In this document: positions 9,355-18,517 of the stretch, piece after piece
How the letters are laid out: every line of letters starts with the position of its first letter
Position numbering within the stretch: the first letter of the stretch is position 1
Translations under genes and position numbers: made by a program
Notes under the pieces: model-generated
What the model saw: only the letters and a program-made list of their open reading frames with translations
Databases searched by the model: none
What the model was told of the DNA's origin: nothing
DNA from: DP-19 sp036496285
GTDB lineage: Bacteria > Desulfobacterota > Binatia > UTPRO1
Reading direction: 5' to 3'
Assembly: GCA_036496285.1 (NCBI GenBank)
Contig: DASXLI010000109.1
Coordinates: forward strand, 16,986-80,985
Length of the DNA stretch: 64,000 nt

Positions 9355-10200
9355 TCAACTGCCGTTCAGGCCCTCGAGACGCTCGATGACCTGATCCATC
9401 AGCCAGCCAGGTGTCGAGGCGCCTGCGGTCACGCCGATGTTGTCGAAGCCCTTCACCCACTGCGGGTCGAGCTCGGTCGCGTCCTCGATGTGGTAGGCGG
9501 TCGCGCCCTCCTCGCGGCACACCTCGGCGAGGTGGCGGGTGTTCGAGCTGTTCTTGCCGCCGACGACGATCACGACCTGGACGTCGCGCGCCAGCTCGCG
9601 TGCGGCCTCCTGGCGCTCGATCGTGGGATTGCAGATGGTGTTAAAGATCTTCACCTCTTTGCAGCGCGGCGCGAGCTCGGCGAGGAGCGCCGCGAGGAGC
9701 TCCGTCTCCTGCGTCGTCTGCACGACGACGCCGATGCGCTTCGGCAGGTGGACGTTCTTCACGTCCTCGGGGTGCTCGATGACGGTGGCCTTGCCGCCGG
9801 CGTGCCCGATCGTGCCGATGACCTCGGGGTGGCGGGGGTTGCCGAAGATCACCAGGTGGTAGCCCTCCTGGACGAGCTGCTTCGCCTTGTTCTGCACGAG
9901 GGTGACCAGCGGGCACGTGGCGTCGACGACGTTCAGGCCCTTCGCGGCCGCCTGCTGGTAGGTCTCCGGCGGGACGCCGTGCGTGCGGATGATGACGGTG
10001 CCCGAGTCCATCTCGTCGAGGCCGTTCACCGACTGCACGCCCTTCTCCTCGAGCGACTGGACGACGTGCGGATTGTGGATGATCGGCCCGAGCGTGCGGA
10101 CCGTCTCGCCGGGATGCGCCGACGCCGTATCGGTGACGATGTCGAGCGCGCGCTCGACGCCCCAGCAGTACCCCGCGTGCACGGCCTTCCGTATCTTCAT
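9355..10200 (-). CDS. ispH: 4-hydroxy-3-methylbut-2-enyl diphosphate reductase
   Basis: 281 residues, full family length. IspH makes IPP and DMAPP from HMBPP in the last step of the MEP isoprenoid pathway, using a cytoplasmic 4Fe-4S cluster. The three cluster cysteines are visible: Cys12 in GYCWG, DATCP near residue 96 and TICNPT near residue 194. The substrate-gripping motifs THGVPP, GGKNSSNT and GASTP are intact. Its ATG overlaps the MoaE stop, so it is the last gene of a moaB-moaD-moaE-ispH unit, an unusual partnership. Confidence 0.96.
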   Translation of the reverse strand: MKIRKAVHAGYCWGVERALDIVTDTASAHPGETVRTLGPIIHNPHVVQSLEEKGVQSVNGLDEMDSGTVIIRTHGVPPETYQQAAAKGLNVVDATCPLVTLVQNKAKQLVQEGYHLVIFGNPRHPEVIGTIGHAGGKATVIEHPEDVKNVHLPKRIGVVVQTTQETELLAALLAELAPRCKEVKIFNTICNPTIERQEAARELARDVQVVIVVGGKNSSNTRHLAEVCREEGATAYHIEDATELDPQWVKGFDNIGVTAGASTPGWLMDQVIERLEGLNGS

Positions 10201-10649
10201 CCCCTGCCCTCGTCTCTCTGCGCGGCGTGCTCGTGCTGCGCCTGGCAAGCGCCGATCCAGCGTGTGCCATCGGCGTAGTGCTCCTTCTTCCAGATCGGCA
10301 CCTGCGCCTTCAGCGTGTCGATGCCGTAGCGGCAGGCGGCGAAGGCCTCCTCGCGGTGCGGCGCGGCGACCGCGATCGCGACGCTCGCCTCCTCGACCGG
10401 GACGACCCCGATGCGGTGCACCATCGCGACCCCGAGCACCGGCCACCGCCGGCGGATTTCGGCGCCGATCGCCGCCATCTCGCTCGCCGCCATGTCGTCG
10501 TAGGCCTCGTACTCGAGACGCTCGACCCGCCGCCCGTCGTTCTCGTCGCGCGTGGTGCCGACGAAGAGGGCGAGCCCGCCCGCCCCCGGATGGGCGACGT
10601 CCGCCATCACGGCGGCGAGATCGATCGGATCGGACGTGATCACGTACAC
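10197..10649 (-). CDS. moaE: Molybdopterin synthase catalytic subunit
   Basis: 150 residues. MoaE converts precursor Z (cPMP) to molybdopterin using sulfur carried by MoaD. Family marks include the GALALFVGTTRDEN-type opening, LEYEAYDDMA, HRIGVVPVEEASV and the catalytic-lysine region around PIWKKEHYADGT (about residue 120). The GTG start at 10649 has GGAGAAG eight bases upstream and overlaps the extended moaD tail by 10 bases. GTG at 10643 is an alternative. The 4-base overlap with ispH suggests coupled translation. Confidence 0.95.
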   Translation of the reverse strand: MYVITSDPIDLAAVMADVAHPGAGGLALFVGTTRDENDGRRVERLEYEAYDDMAASEMAAIGAEIRRRWPVLGVAMVHRIGVVPVEEASVAIAVAAPHREEAFAACRYGIDTLKAQVPIWKKEHYADGTRWIGACQAQHEHAAQRDEGRG

Positions 10650-10915
10650 GGCGTCGGCTTCTCCGTCCCGGCGGATGGCGAGCCACCGCTCACCGGGGGG
10701 ATCAATGCAAGCTCGTCATTGTCGTGGAGGGGGTCCGCATTGTCAACGTAGACGCGATTCAGCGCCACGCGCAGCGACGCGTCCGCAAGCACCGGATACT
10801 GCTCGCGAAGACGCCCCAGCGCCTCACCGACGGAGGCGCCTTCCGGCAGCTCGAGCCGGCGCTCCGCGCCGCAGCGCTCGCGCAGGTAGGCGAAGAAGAG
10901 CACGCGGATCGTCAC
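10640..10915 (-). CDS. moaD: Molybdopterin synthase sulfur-carrier subunit with a C-terminal extension
   Basis: 91 residues with the ubiquitin-like MoaD fold. The signature end ALIPPVSGG reaches Gly77-Gly78. In the family this di-glycine is the extreme C-terminus and is adenylated and thiocarboxylated. Here the frame continues for 13 residues (SPSAGTEKPTPCT) before TGA at 10640-10642. I checked this codon by codon. The tail covers the moaE ribosome-binding region. Either the tail is cut off after Gly-Gly (a JAMM protease is encoded at 18518-18994), or the stop codon was recently lost, or the base sequence has an error. Its ATG overlaps the moaB stop. Confidence 0.9.
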   Translation of the reverse strand: MTIRVLFFAYLRERCGAERRLELPEGASVGEALGRLREQYPVLADASLRVALNRVYVDNADPLHDNDELALIPPVSGGSPSAGTEKPTPCT

Positions 10916-11427
10916 GCGCGGCTCGAGAGCAGCGCCGCCACGTGGCCGAGCATGGGGAGGACGAGGCGCTCGACCGCCAGGCGGCAGCCGGCGGACGAGC
11001 CCGGGAGGAGCGCCACGAACGTGGTGCCGATCACCCCGGCCGTGGCCCGGCTGAGGAGGGCGGCGGGGCCGATCTCGGCGAAGCTCAGTGCCCGGAAGGT
11101 CTCGCCGAAGCCCGGGAGCTGGCGGGTCCAGAGCTCGGCGACGCTCTCCACGGTGACGTCCCGAGCCGTGATCCCGGTGCCGCCGCTCACGATCAGGGCC
11201 CGGATGGCGGGGTCCTCGGCCACCCGCACGACGGCCGTCCGGATGGCGACCGGCTCGTCGCGGACGATCGCGTAGGAGGCGATCGGGTGGCCGGCAGCCT
11301 CGAGCAGGCCGCGGATCAGCCGTCCGCTCGTGTCGTCCTCGGGGGGGCGGGTGTCGCTGACCGTGAGGATGCCGCAGGGGACGTCAGCGGCCGGTAGGGC
11401 GCCCTGATGTGCATGGCGCGGTGCCAT
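10912..11427 (-). CDS. moaB: MoaB/MogA-type molybdopterin adenylyltransferase family protein
   Basis: 171 residues. The MogA/MoaB family binds or adenylates molybdopterin before molybdenum insertion. The binding loop SGGTGITARD (about residues 82-91) and the C-terminal LPGSSAGCR loop are present. The ATG at 11427 is preceded by GGGAG at good spacing. It is the first gene of the moa-ispH unit. The 317-base region upstream contains a strong inverted repeat at 11495-11546 that could also form in this gene's leader if transcription starts far enough upstream. Confidence 0.9.
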   Translation of the reverse strand: MAPRHAHQGALPAADVPCGILTVSDTRPPEDDTSGRLIRGLLEAAGHPIASYAIVRDEPVAIRTAVVRVAEDPAIRALIVSGGTGITARDVTVESVAELWTRQLPGFGETFRALSFAEIGPAALLSRATAGVIGTTFVALLPGSSAGCRLAVERLVLPMLGHVAALLSSRA

Positions 11428-11494
11428 CGTCTCCCGGGAGTACCGGAGGCCCCAGGCAGGGGCAACGTCAGGTGTTCAGAGCTGGGATGAGCCC

Positions 11495-11546
11495 CTCTGG
11501 GGGTGACGCTTCCGGGTGCCGTGTCCGAAAGCGCCACCCCTCAGAG
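11495..11546. repeat. Strong imperfect inverted repeat (possible structured RNA leader)
   Basis: Arms CTCTG-GGGGTG-A-CGCTT (11495-11511) and AAGCG-C-CACCCC-T-CAGAG (11529-11546) pair over 16 base pairs. There is one A/C mismatch and one bulged T, enclosing a 17-base loop. It lies between the divergent moaB and a possible small ORF on the plus strand. On the plus strand the stem ends 4 bases before the GGAGG that precedes that ORF. No T-tract follows, so it is not a typical terminator. I could not match it to a known riboswitch consensus. Confidence 0.6.
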
Positions 11547-11562
11547 AGAAGGAGGATAAGCC

Positions 11563-11688
11563 ATGAGGTACGCAGTGTTCTGGAAAAGGCATCGAGGAAT
11601 GCCCGAACACACCTCCCCACGACGCACTCTTTATCTCGCGCCCACCAGGCTATGTAAACAGGACCATTTCCCTACACGCAGTAGATAA
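11563..11688 (+). CDS. Possible 41-residue small ORF with strong ribosome-binding site
   Basis: ATG at 11563 follows GGAGG (11551-11555) with 7-base spacing, one of the best Shine-Dalgarno sites in the window. The frame runs 41 codons to TAA at 11686-11688. The product is basic and has no membrane segment. Codon use is not GC-rich at third positions (AAA, CTT, TAT, TGT, AGA appear), unlike every neighbour. It is therefore either recently acquired or young, a regulatory leader peptide, or not coding at all. It follows directly after the inverted repeat at 11495-11546. Confidence 0.35.
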   Translation: MRYAVFWKRHRGMPEHTSPRRTLYLAPTRLCKQDHFPTRSR

Positions 11689-11744
11689 TTTCCCTAGAGT
11701 GATCGCCCTACTCCTATAGTACATATATAGCTAAGTAGCTGATT
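11689..11744. other. AT-rich spacer with short inverted repeats
   Basis: This stretch is far richer in A/T than the rest of the window. It holds CTATA/TATAG and AGCTA/TAGCT (11729-11733 and 11736-11740) inverted repeats just downstream of the response-regulator stop. It could form the 3' end of that minus-strand transcript, but no U-rich run follows. No gene is seen in it. Confidence 0.4.
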
Positions 11745-12392
11745 TCACTCTGTTGCAGGGGTCAAACCCTCGCGCAGGGCGTACTTCACCAGCTCGGCCG
11801 TGCGACGGCAGTGAAGCTTCTGCATGAGCCGCTCGCGGTGCTGCCCCACGGTCTTGGGGCTGATCTTCAGGGCGGAGGCGATCTCCTTGTAGCTGTTGCC
11901 CTCGGCGATGAGCTGCAGGACCTCGCGCTCGCGCGGGGTCAGCACGGTCAGCTTCTCGGCCTTCGCCACCCGGTTGGTCTCGAGATAGCCCTCGACGATC
12001 ATCCGCGAGACCGGTCCGCTGAAGTAGGTGCTGCCGTTCCGCACGTTCTCGAGCGCCGCGATCAATTCGCTGCCGGCTGCGCTTTTGAGGAGATACCCGG
12101 CGGCGCCCGACTCGAGCGCCTGGCGCACGTACGACTCGAGGAGGTGCATCGACAGCACGATGACCTGCGTCCGTGTGAAGCGCTGGCGGATCTGCCGCGT
12201 CGCCTCGATGCCGTTCAGCCCCTTCATGGCGATGTCCATGACGACGACGTCGGGATGGAGCTGCTCGACGAGCGTCACCGCGGTCCGCCCGTCCTCCGCC
12301 TCACCGACGACGGTGAACGCCCCGTGCTTCTCGAGCAGGGTACGCAGCCCCTGTCGGAACAGCGTGTGGTCGTCAACCAGCAGCACGCGCAT
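11745..12392 (-). CDS. NarL/FixJ-family response regulator
   Basis: 215 residues. The receiver domain (about 1-120) has acidic pair Asp7-Asp8, phospho-acceptor Asp53 in VVMDIAM, Ser in VLSMH and Lys in LLKSA. The C-terminal LuxR-type HTH (about 148-210) reads LTPREREVLQLIAEGNSYKE, with recognition helix SPKTVGQHRERLMQKL. It should be phosphorylated by the histidine kinase encoded immediately upstream, whose gene overlaps it by 20 bases. Target genes are not shown by the sequence. Confidence 0.94.
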   Translation of the reverse strand: MRVLLVDDHTLFRQGLRTLLEKHGAFTVVGEAEDGRTAVTLVEQLHPDVVVMDIAMKGLNGIEATRQIRQRFTRTQVIVLSMHLLESYVRQALESGAAGYLLKSAAGSELIAALENVRNGSTYFSGPVSRMIVEGYLETNRVAKAEKLTVLTPREREVLQLIAEGNSYKEIASALKISPKTVGQHRERLMQKLHCRRTAELVKYALREGLTPATE

Positions 12393-14193
12393 CGGCGGTC
12401 TCCAACGGACAGGTTACAGTGAGTTGGCTGCCCTTGCCGACGCGCGAGCGCAATTCCAGCCGGCCGTGCAGATGATCCATGCGCTCGCGCATGCTGGCGA
12501 GGCCGAGCCCGGCGCGCCGCTCCGATGCGACGCGCGCGGCGTCGAAGCCGCAGCCGTCGTCGTGCACGTCGAGACGCACCGTGGCGCCCGAGAGCCCGAG
12601 ACGGACCTGCACCCGATTCGCGCGCGCGTGCTTCACGACGTTGGTGAGCGCTTCCTGCGCGATGCGGTAGATGGCCAGCGCGAGATCGGGATCGAGGGGC
12701 ACCGGCGGCCCGCTCACCCGGTAGTCCACGGCGAGGCGGCCGCCCGTGAAGTAGGTCTCGATCATCCACTTCAAGCTTTCCGCGAGGCCGAGGTGCTCGA
12801 GCATCGGCGGGCGGAGCCCGTAGGCGAGCTCACGGATCTTCTCGATGATACCCGTGAGGAGCGTCTCGGTCTCCGCGACCTTCGCGCCGAGCACGGCCTC
12901 GGCGCCGCGCTCCTTCAGCAATTGTAGATTGATGAGGATCGCGGAGAGCGTCGGGCCCATCTCGTCGTGCAGCTCGTGGGCGATGCGCTTCCGCTCGCCC
13001 TCGAGCACGGAGTACTGCTGGGAGTAGAGCTGGCGGAGCAGCTGGCGCTGATCGCGCAGCTCCTCGAACATGCGCGCGTTGCGGATGGCGATGCTCGCCT
13101 GGTAGCCGAGCTGCATCAGCGTCCGGCGGTCGTGATCGGAGAACACGCGCGGCCGCTTGCTCGAGACGTTGAGCGTCCCGATCACGCCGCCGTCGCCGCG
13201 CAGCGGCACGATCATCAGGCCGCGGACATCGTCGGTCTCCCGCAGGCGCCGCAGCAGCGGGCGGCGGTCGGTCGCCGCGTCGCGGCAGCGGACGGACTTT
13301 CCGGTGCGCACGGCGATCTCCGCCAGGCTGCCGGCGATCGGGAAGCGCAGGCCGCGGATGTCCTTCGCGTAGTCGAGGCGGCTGGTACTGGCGATCTCGA
13401 ACTCGCTCCCGTCGCGGCTCGTCAGCATCACGAGCGCACCGCGCGCGCGGGTGAGACGCTGTGCCGCCGCGGTCACCATGTCGAGCACCGCGTGGAGATC
13501 GAGGTTGGCGCTGAGCGCGTCCGCGATGCGGCGCAGGAAGCGCGTCTCGGACCGGCTCTTCCGCCGCGTCTCGCGCATCTCCAGGGTGCGCAGCGCCGCG
13601 CCGAGCTGGCGCCCGACGGTTTCGAGGAAGCCGATCTGCGCCGCGGGCGGGCGGGTGAGGTGGCGGAAGCCGACACCCATGACGCCGATGACCTGCCGTC
13701 CCGCGCGGATCGGCACGAACGTCCCGGCACCGAAACGGCGCAGGAGCGTGCCCGGCCAAGGGCGCAAGGTTGCCTCGGGATGCCCCGCGCGCACCATGCG
13801 CCGGTGGCGGCGCACGACCTCGTTGCCGACGAGCGACTCGACCGGCACGCGCCGGAGCCTCGTGCGCATGTGCTTCGACAAGCCGACCGCGGCCTTCAGA
13901 TCGAGCCAGCGCCCGGTCGGATCGAGGAGGCGGATCGTCAGCGCCGCGGCATCGAGCGCCGTGGCGAGCTCGGTCGCGAGGCGGCCGAGTGCCCGCGCGC
14001 CGAGCCGCGACTCGCCGACGATGCGCAGGAGGGCCGACGATGCGCCGAGCGTCTCCCGCGCGTCCAAGGCTCGTCGGCGTCCGGCAACCGGTGTCGCACG
14101 CTTGCGTCCGCCGGCCGGCGGGACCGCACCCGCACGCAAGGGGCGAGCACGACGCACGACCGCGTCGCGCCCGACGTTGGTTACGGCTGGCAC
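12373..14193 (-). CDS. GAF-domain sensor histidine kinase (NarX/DesK type)
   Basis: 606 residues, soluble: no membrane segment is visible. Two GAF-like sensory domains lie at about 55-205 and 225-375, then a coiled-coil linker, a HisKA_3 dimerisation domain with the H-box ELHDEMG (His409), and an HATPase domain with N-box and DDGCGF near the end. The ligand is unknown. A cytoplasmic GAF-GAF kinase suggests a diffusible signal, redox or small-molecule input. The GTG start at 14193 is followed by a basic, proline-rich 50-residue N-terminus that may be over-extended. It pairs with the overlapping NarL-type regulator. Confidence 0.9.
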   Translation of the reverse strand: MPAVTNVGRDAVVRRARPLRAGAVPPAGGRKRATPVAGRRRALDARETLGASSALLRIVGESRLGARALGRLATELATALDAAALTIRLLDPTGRWLDLKAAVGLSKHMRTRLRRVPVESLVGNEVVRRHRRMVRAGHPEATLRPWPGTLLRRFGAGTFVPIRAGRQVIGVMGVGFRHLTRPPAAQIGFLETVGRQLGAALRTLEMRETRRKSRSETRFLRRIADALSANLDLHAVLDMVTAAAQRLTRARGALVMLTSRDGSEFEIASTSRLDYAKDIRGLRFPIAGSLAEIAVRTGKSVRCRDAATDRRPLLRRLRETDDVRGLMIVPLRGDGGVIGTLNVSSKRPRVFSDHDRRTLMQLGYQASIAIRNARMFEELRDQRQLLRQLYSQQYSVLEGERKRIAHELHDEMGPTLSAILINLQLLKERGAEAVLGAKVAETETLLTGIIEKIRELAYGLRPPMLEHLGLAESLKWMIETYFTGGRLAVDYRVSGPPVPLDPDLALAIYRIAQEALTNVVKHARANRVQVRLGLSGATVRLDVHDDGCGFDAARVASERRAGLGLASMRERMDHLHGRLELRSRVGKGSQLTVTCPLETADARAAG

Positions 14194-14266
14194 CGTCGCG
14201 ACGCTACTGCCGTTGCTTTCGAGGTGTCAAGTTTCGCCCGCGTGGCGGGACGCCATGGCGGGCGCC

Positions 14267-15202
14267 TCATGACGCGGCGAGCGACTGCACGGCGTCCGTG
14301 CCGAACGCCGGGCCACCGGCCGCGGGCTGCACCAGGCGGGCGAGGAGCTCCGTGCTGTCGACCAGGCGAGGACCCGGACGGTTGAAGTAGGCATTGCCGT
14401 CGACGACGCTGGCGCGCCCGGCACGCACCGCGGGCAGCGCGCGCCACTCCGGGCGCGCGAGGAGCGTGGGGAGCTCGCGCCGGGTCTGCGCGATCGTGAA
14501 GCCGCACGGCATGAGCACGACGACCTCGGGAGCCGCGGCGACGAGCGCAGGCCACGAGGTCGTCGTGCTGTGCGCACCCGCCGCCGCGAACGGATACGCG
14601 CCGCCGGCGATCTCGATCATCTCCGGGATCCAGTTTGCCGCCGTCATGGGCGGATCGAGCCACTCGACGCAGGCGACGACCGGCCGCGGCAGCCCCGCGG
14701 TCCGCGCGCGCACCGCCGCGAGCCGCTCCCGCGTCTCGTCGATGAGCACCCGCGCGCGGCTGTCGCGGCCGAGCGCGGCGCCGACCCGGGCGAAGTCCGC
14801 CCACACGTCGTCGAGCATGCGCGGCGTGAGCGACACGATGAGCGGCGCGCGGTCGAGTGCCCGGCGGGCCGCCTCCTCCACCTCGGCGAACGAGACGGCG
14901 CAGACCTCGCATTGCTGCTGCGTGACGATCACGTCCGGCGCGAGCGCGCGCAGCCGCTCGACGTCGACCTCATAGACGCTCAGCCCCTGCGTGACGAGCG
15001 CGCGCACGTCGCGGTCGATCGCGGCGCTCGTCGCGTCGACCCGGATCTTCGGACGGGTCAACGTGGGCAGGCCGCGCACCTCGGGCGGATGATCGCACTC
15101 GTGCGACACCCCGACGAGCTGGGCCCCGGCGCCGAGCGCGCAGACGATCTCCGTCGCGCTCGGCAGGAGCGAGACGATGCGCGGCCCGGAGTCCGTCGGC
15201 AT
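14267..15202 (-). CDS. BtuF-like cobalamin/metal-chelate binding protein without signal peptide
   Basis: 311 residues of the helical-backbone binding-protein fold (BtuF/FhuD/TroA-like). The opening reads RIVSLLPSATEIVCALG, then VGVSHECDHPPEV and APDVIVTQQQCEVCAVS. No signal peptide or lipobox precedes the fold, so it is probably cytoplasmic. No transporter genes are adjacent. Similar cytoplasmic BtuF-like proteins are widespread and may bind a corrinoid or metal chelate inside the cell. A C-x-x-C lies in the second lobe start (CEVC). The ATG follows the zinc-ribbon stop by 2 bases, so the two are probably co-transcribed. Confidence 0.75.
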   Translation of the reverse strand: MPTDSGPRIVSLLPSATEIVCALGAGAQLVGVSHECDHPPEVRGLPTLTRPKIRVDATSAAIDRDVRALVTQGLSVYEVDVERLRALAPDVIVTQQQCEVCAVSFAEVEEAARRALDRAPLIVSLTPRMLDDVWADFARVGAALGRDSRARVLIDETRERLAAVRARTAGLPRPVVACVEWLDPPMTAANWIPEMIEIAGGAYPFAAAGAHSTTTSWPALVAAAPEVVVLMPCGFTIAQTRRELPTLLARPEWRALPAVRAGRASVVDGNAYFNRPGPRLVDSTELLARLVQPAAGGPAFGTDAVQSLAAS

Positions 15203-15204
15203 GA

Positions 15205-15420
15205 TCAGACGCGAAGGCTCACCGGCGGCGGACGCTCGATCTTGGTCCCGCAGGTGGCCGAGCAGCGCGTGCAGACGTACTCGAACTTGTCGCCCTCGGG
15301 GAGCACGAGAAGGAGCCGCTTGCGCACCGGCACGGCCTCGGCGCAGCGCGGGCAGCGCAGGAGCGTCGCCTCGAGGTCGCGGAACTGGCGGCGCGGGTCG
15401 TCGCCCGACGGATGGCGCAT
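15205..15420 (-). CDS. Small zinc-ribbon protein
   Basis: 71 residues with two cysteine knuckles: CPRC at about residues 23-26 and CTRC (followed by a further Cys four residues on) at about 50-57. These knuckles are typical of a single rubredoxin-like or zinc-ribbon fold. No function is recognised. The ATG at 15420 starts a compact protein and its stop lies 2 bases upstream of the BtuF-like gene. A metal-chaperone or regulatory role with that neighbour is only a guess. Confidence 0.65.
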   Translation of the reverse strand: MRHPSGDDPRRQFRDLEATLLRCPRCAEAVPVRKRLLLVLPEGDKFEYVCTRCSATCGTKIERPPPVSLRV

Positions 15421-15507
15421 GCCTCCCCTCTAGCACATGCGCGGCGGCGGCGCGTCGCAGGGGCGGTTCGTTGCCGGCGACACCGGGCATCGTTATGATC
15501 CCCGGCC

Positions 15508-16860
<1,353 letters not shown>

Positions 16861-16874
16861 GCGCGCCGGCGCGC
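16861..16874. repeat. 14-base perfect palindrome after miaB
   Basis: GCGCGCCGGCGCGC begins on the base after the miaB stop. It could fold into a GC stem in the transcript, but there is no T-tract, so it is at best a weak or Rho-assisted end signal. The rest of the 157-base gap to the next gene shows only a good AGGAGGTG ribosome-binding site ahead of 17018. Confidence 0.3.
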
Positions 16875-17017
16875 GCCTAACCGCCCCCGGGCGCCCTTGC
16901 GCGCCCTTCCGACGGATGTGCGGGGGCGAACGCGCGATTGGTTGCCCACGTTGCCGCGCGGCGTAGCGTGAGGGTAGCGGCGCCGCGCGTCGCAAACCCG
17001 ACAGGAGGTGCATATCC

Positions 17018-17482
17018 ATGAAGAGACTCTCGACCCGTTTCGCCCTCGTCGTCTTGCTGGGCGGGTTCGTTGCCTGCGTCCCGGACGCGGGCGCGCGCAT
17101 GCTGCAGCCCGTGGCAAAGACCGCCAAGCAGCCGGCCGCGTCCGCCCAGCAGGTGGAGACCCGCATCAAGACCCTGCACTCCCAGCTGCGCATCACGCCG
17201 GCGCAGGAGCCGGCCTTCCAGAGCGTCGCGCAGGTCATGCGGGAGAACGAGAGCACGCTGAAACCGCTGCGCGAGCAGAAGGCCGATGCGGTCGAGTCGG
17301 CTACCGCGGTCGATCAGCTGAACTCGTACGCGGCGCTGGTCGACGCGCACGCCGCGGGCGTGCACAAGTTCGTGCCCGCGTTCCAGACGCTGTACGACAG
17401 CCTCTCGCCGGATCAGAAGAAGGCCGCCGACAAGGCCTTCCGCGAGCGGGCGCGTGAGGCGTCGAAGCGGGGGAAGCTATGA
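17018..17482 (+). CDS. Spy/CpxP-like periplasmic LTXXQ-motif protein
   Basis: 154 residues with a Sec signal peptide (about 1-27). The mature helical protein contains two LTxxQ-type motifs: LRITPAQEPAF near residue 57 and LSPDQKKAADKAF near residue 130. Spy and CpxP are periplasmic chaperones or stress adaptors that protect unfolded envelope proteins and damp envelope stress signalling. AGGAGGTG lies upstream of the ATG. Its stop overlaps the start of the next gene by 4 bases, so both are made together. Confidence 0.82.
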   Translation: MKRLSTRFALVVLLGGFVACVPDAGARMLQPVAKTAKQPAASAQQVETRIKTLHSQLRITPAQEPAFQSVAQVMRENESTLKPLREQKADAVESATAVDQLNSYAALVDAHAAGVHKFVPAFQTLYDSLSPDQKKAADKAFRERAREASKRGKL

Positions 17483-17748
17483 GACACCGCAGGTTCGCCA
17501 CTGCGCTCGCCGGCCTGGCGCTGTGCGCGCTCATGGTCGGACCGGCGCGCGCCGATGACCACGACCACTGGCGCCACGGCCATCGGCGGTACGAGCATCA
17601 CGGGACCGTGCACGCGTACCGGCCTTACTACTATCGCTCGTATCGCTACGAGCCGGGCGGTTACTACTACACGCCGCCGCCCCTCTACGTGGAGCCGCCG
17701 CCACCGTCCTTCGGGCTGAACCTCGTCTTCCCGTTCCACTTCCACTGA
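17479..17748 (+). CDS. Secreted His/Tyr-rich small protein
   Basis: 89 residues. A Sec signal peptide ends near ARAD (about residue 26). The mature 63 residues are dominated by His, Tyr, Arg and Pro: DDHDHWRHGHRRYEHH, then a Tyr-rich run and PPPP before a short hydrophobic end FPFHFH. This composition suggests metal binding or surface association; no family function is known to me. It is co-translated with the Spy-like gene. The last 64 bases lie opposite the 3' end of the convergent hydrolase gene. Confidence 0.7.
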   Translation: MRHRRFATALAGLALCALMVGPARADDHDHWRHGHRRYEHHGTVHAYRPYYYRSYRYEPGGYYYTPPPLYVEPPPPSFGLNLVFPFHFH

Positions 17749-18497
17749 TCCAGGAACCCGCCTACCAGGCGGGCAAACCCCTCGGGATCCTCGAGGAAGA
17801 TGGCGTGGCCGCGCTCGGGAACGATCTCCAGACGCGGATTCGCGACGCGACGGCTGACGATCACCGAGCCGCCCACGCCGAGGAAGTCCTTCTCGCCCAC
17901 GATGATGAGGGTCGGCGCGACGATGCGGTGCACCTCGGGGGTGAGCGGCTCGGGGTGCAACGACGCCATGGCACGTGCGACACGGGCGTAGCCCGGCCCG
18001 TCGGGCTCGAGCGCGGACGGGTCGCGCGTCCCCATGCGCCGCAGTATCGCGGCGCCGCCCTCGCGCTCGCCGGTCTCGGCGAGGGCTTCGTAGTAGGCGA
18101 CCGCCCGCGCGTTGCATTCGCTCGCGGTGCCGACGAGGAGCAGGCTGCACACCGCCTCGGGGTGCTCGATCGCGAAGCGCATCGCAACCACCCCGCCCGC
18201 GGAGTGGCCGAGCACGTGCACCGGCCGGCCGTCACTCACCGCCGCGACCACGGCGGCGAGATCTTCGCCGAGCGCCGCGACGGTGCACGGCGCGTCAGGC
18301 GAGTCGGAGCGGCCATGCGCCCGCATGTCCCAGGTGACGACGCGATAGCGCGGTGCGAGCGCCGCGACGAGCGCGCTCCATGTCGCGCCCGACGAGCCGA
18401 GACCATGCGTCAGCACCACGGTCTCCGTTCCGGCCCCGGCGACGTCGCAGTGCAGTGCGAAGCTCCCTTGCGCGGAGCCGCTTCGCTGGACGCGCAT
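17685..18497 (-). CDS. Alpha/beta hydrolase
   Basis: 270 residues. The oxyanion region is LTHGLGSSGATW, the nucleophile elbow GHSAGG (Ser near residue 96), the acid likely the Asp in VGEKDFLG, and the base His in ERGHAIFLE near residue 240. This layout matches 3-oxoadipate enol-lactonase-like and related esterases; the substrate is unknown. The ATG at 18497 lies 20 bases downstream of the JAMM protease stop on the same strand. The 3' end overlaps the His/Tyr-rich gene on the other strand by 64 bases. Confidence 0.88.
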   Translation of the reverse strand: MRVQRSGSAQGSFALHCDVAGAGTETVVLTHGLGSSGATWSALVAALAPRYRVVTWDMRAHGRSDSPDAPCTVAALGEDLAAVVAAVSDGRPVHVLGHSAGGVVAMRFAIEHPEAVCSLLLVGTASECNARAVAYYEALAETGEREGGAAILRRMGTRDPSALEPDGPGYARVARAMASLHPEPLTPEVHRIVAPTLIIVGEKDFLGVGGSVIVSRRVANPRLEIVPERGHAIFLEDPEGFARLVGGFLDQWKWNGKTRFSPKDGGGGST

Positions 18498-18517
18498 CGC
18501 CCTCGCCCCGGGCGGGG

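Noticed and set aside
11428..11562. Molybdenum-cofactor riboswitch upstream of moaB
   Set aside because: A strong stem exists, but I could not find the conserved sequence blocks of the Moco RNA; left as an unassigned structure.
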